A stretch of 64,000 nt of DNA from an uncultured bacterium (GTDB lineage Bacteria > Pseudomonadota > Alphaproteobacteria > CAJXXZ01 > 1604HC), in contig CAJXXZ010000002.1 of NCBI GenBank assembly GCA_913063285.1, positions 1-64,000 on the forward strand, given 5' to 3'. The notes under the pieces are model-generated. The model ran no database searches. It worked only from the letters and a program-made list of their open reading frames with translations, and was not told the origin of the DNA. The position numbers were made by a program, and so were the translations under genes. Within the stretch, counting starts at the first letter, position 1; each line of letters opens with the position of its first letter. This document shows positions 61,533-64,000 of the stretch, in pieces.

Positions 61533-63083
61533 ATGAATTCACAAGAAAACGACTTACAAGAAAAAAATCAAGCACCTCAACATAAAGGTGATGAAAAACA
61601 TGACGAATCTCAAAGAGAAAAATACGCTGCATCTCAATACAAAGGTGATGAATCTATTGGTATTATTGGCGGCGGTGCTTCGGGTCTATCTGCAGCATAT
61701 TTTCTACTAGAAGCTGGACATACTGGACCAATCACTATTTATGAAAAATCACATCGCTTTGGTGGTCATGCACGAACAATTTATGTGCATATAATTAGTG
61801 AAAATGAAAAACGTATAATTTCTGAATATGATATGGAAATTGATGAAAATAATGATCCTATATTGCTATACAAAAATCATGAAAATGAGAATGTGAAATT
61901 AAGCGCAACTCTACCAAATGTTGTTCCGGTGGATTGTATTGTTACAACTACTGGTGGAGAACAATATTTTAATTTTCATGCTATGCTAAATAAATTGAAT
62001 AAAGCTGAAGTGAATACAATTATAACAGGTTCTAATATTGCTAGAAAATATTCATTAGGAAATTATTCCGTAAGTTCAAAAGAAAAAGAAAGTTACAATC
62101 CATTTACGATGTATAAATTGTACAATATTAAAAAAGTACATGATAAAGTTATATCAAATCAAGCTAAGCAATATCTTATGAATCATCCAGAAGCAACATT
62201 TGGTGAGTTATTAATGCAATTAGGAATATCTTTTGATGATCCATCTTTAATTGTTTTAATATCTACTATTCGCTGTTTACTAAGTTATACTCAAGAACAA
62301 GAACTCTTCATGAAAGCATCTTTTGTTTATCAGATTGCTAAACAAGTGGCAATTAATTCAAAAGCTCAATATCTTAGAGATGGAATGGGAATATACTTAA
62401 GAAAATTAAGAAAATATTTAGAAAGTAATAATGTGCAATTAAAATTAAATACAGAATATCAACCTGAGGAAAATTATCATGATCATATAATTTATGCCTG
62501 TCAACCATGGAATTTACCTCAACACTTACAAGTATTACCAGAAATATCACTGTATAGTAAAAATAAAGTATCTGGACATATATTACTAACACATGAATTT
62601 TTTGAAAAAGATAATATTCATGTTACTAGCTATTGTATGCAAGAAGATAAACAATACGCTGTAATGGATATAGATTTGATTCGTTATCAAAAGCAAGATA
62701 CAGGAATATTTCTATCGTTACACACTTCCAAAAAAGAAGCTATATCACCTATTAATCAAGAACAGCTGAGAATGTCAAATCAATTAATTCATATTGATCA
62801 ATCTCATAATATAAATTTTTGTGAGATATGGGGTATAGAACATACAGTCACTCATGGAACTATGCCAACTAATGGGCAAATATGGAATATACAAGGAGAA
62901 AAGTCTAAAAATGGATCTCATATATGGTACTCCAATGGAACATATTCTTATCTTATACATGAAGCGGCATGGACTATGTCTTTAGATGTTGTGTGTTTGA
63001 TTACAGGTAAAGGTCATATGTTGCTTGAAAAGGGATATTGGCCAACATGTGGAGATCCAATGCTATCAAAAGAACCAGAATAA
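61533..63083 (+). CDS. FAD/NAD(P)-binding oxidoreductase (amine-oxidase-like)
   Basis: IGIIGGGASGLSAAYFLLEAG...IYEKSHRFGGHART Rossmann fold; C-terminal EAAWTMSLDVVCLITG. Confidence 0.85.
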   Translation: MNSQENDLQEKNQAPQHKGDEKHDESQREKYAASQYKGDESIGIIGGGASGLSAAYFLLEAGHTGPITIYEKSHRFGGHARTIYVHIISENEKRIISEYDMEIDENNDPILLYKNHENENVKLSATLPNVVPVDCIVTTTGGEQYFNFHAMLNKLNKAEVNTIITGSNIARKYSLGNYSVSSKEKESYNPFTMYKLYNIKKVHDKVISNQAKQYLMNHPEATFGELLMQLGISFDDPSLIVLISTIRCLLSYTQEQELFMKASFVYQIAKQVAINSKAQYLRDGMGIYLRKLRKYLESNNVQLKLNTEYQPEENYHDHIIYACQPWNLPQHLQVLPEISLYSKNKVSGHILLTHEFFEKDNIHVTSYCMQEDKQYAVMDIDLIRYQKQDTGIFLSLHTSKKEAISPINQEQLRMSNQLIHIDQSHNINFCEIWGIEHTVTHGTMPTNGQIWNIQGEKSKNGSHIWYSNGTYSYLIHEAAWTMSLDVVCLITGKGHMLLEKGYWPTCGDPMLSKEPE

Positions 63084-63246
63084 AATGAATATTTTTTAAA
63101 TTATATTAATTTCTGATTCGAATTAGATGTAGTTGCTTCTTTTGCATATTATACTTCAATCTAATTTTATGAGTATTTTAATTTTAAAAATATATAAATA
63201 ATGCAAATAACCTTTCATATTTACAAATGATAATATATAATATTAA

Positions 63247-64000
63247 ATGCTTAAAAATGCATATATATTTATACTAATTCTATGGCTTTCAGGCTGTCAG
63301 AATGACGTTGTTGAACCCCTTGATATATTATGGCGTGATGCAATGTATCAATACGATATAGGTCGCTATGATTTATCTGAAGATCTGTTTCTAAAGGTTG
63401 AAAAATTTTATCCAACCTCTCAGAAAACTTCTGAAGCCATACTACTTGCATCAAAATCTGCTTATTATCATGCTCATCAACTTTATGGTGGTGCAGAAAA
63501 ATATGTAAAAGCTATAGAACATGCAAGTGTATTAGATGAATTATATCCAAAATATTCAGAGGAAAATGATGCAGATTGGATCATAATTATGGCGTATTAT
63601 AATATGTTACGACATCCACAAAGAGATACATCTGTTGTTTCAACTCTTATGAATAAGCTCAAAATTTATGAATCAAATCTATCGGCAAGAGGATTGCAAT
63701 ATAAAAAAATACAAGTAGAGCATATAAAAAATGAATGTATACGACTTTTAAGCTTAAAAGAATTATTTGCAGGTAATGTATATTGGATGCAAAAACCATC
63801 AAATCCCTTTGCTGCACTATTGCATTATAATAACATTATAAAAAACTATAGAGGTAGTGTAGCAGAGCCTGAAGCTTTATATAGATGTGTTGAGGTTTTG
63901 CTTTCACTAAATCAATATCAAGATATAGAATATTATTCAGCTAAGTTATCAAAGATATATCAAAGAACAGTTTGGTTTCACAAGGCTGAAAATCTATTGT
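63247..64000 (+). CDS. bamD: Outer membrane assembly lipoprotein BamD-like, runs off window
   Basis: MLKNAYIFILILWLSGCQNDV lipobox; LDILWRDAMYQYDIGRYDLSEDLFLKVEKFYPTSQKTSEAILLASKSAYYH; TPR-like repeats; not in the track because it is open at the edge. Confidence 0.82.
   Translation, partial: MLKNAYIFILILWLSGCQNDVVEPLDILWRDAMYQYDIGRYDLSEDLFLKVEKFYPTSQKTSEAILLASKSAYYHAHQLYGGAEKYVKAIEHASVLDELYPKYSEENDADWIIIMAYYNMLRHPQRDTSVVSTLMNKLKIYESNLSARGLQYKKIQVEHIKNECIRLLSLKELFAGNVYWMQKPSNPFAALLHYNNIIKNYRGSVAEPEALYRCVEVLLSLNQYQDIEYYSAKLSKIYQRTVWFHKAENLL

Overview
AT-rich (visibly around 70% A+T) window from a reduced alphaproteobacterial genome. Gene content suggests a Rickettsiales/Holosporales-type intracellular symbiont; this placement is inference only. 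Most of the window is housekeeping: rpsM-rpsK-rpoA-rplQ, gyrA, aspS, prfA, rimM, rplA-rplJ-rplL, gmk, alaS, rplU, trx, tsaB, rnj, clpX-clpP-tig, ybeY, lnt, hisS, rpmB, a phosphohexomutase, an RluB/RsuA-like pseudouridine synthase, a FAD oxidoreductase and bamD, plus tRNA-Gln(UUG), tRNA-Glu(CUC) and tRNA-Ser(UGA). Notable features: (i) a single 2756-aa fused rpoB-rpoC ORF; (ii) a compact T6SS block tssL-tssM-tssA-tssE in which TssM has lost its Walker A motif, preceded by a two-domain 2Fe-2S ferredoxin fusion; (iii) a tandem family of about seven secreted paralogs at 48.1-53.4 kb with nearly identical signal peptides, strongly diverged mature parts, shared upstream DNA and two decayed members (candidate effector or surface family; the best candidate for an undescribed system here); (iv) an array of unannotated micro-ORFs (31-45 aa, one transmembrane helix) at 55.4-56.9 kb, at least two of them clear paralogs; (v) three ~299-bp tandem copies of the rnj 3' end plus flank; (vi) a secreted repeat protein cut by the left window edge that ends in a CCCH-like Cys motif; (vii) a multi-stop pseudogene at 57.7-58.8 kb. 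All calls come from reading the sequence; no database search was run.
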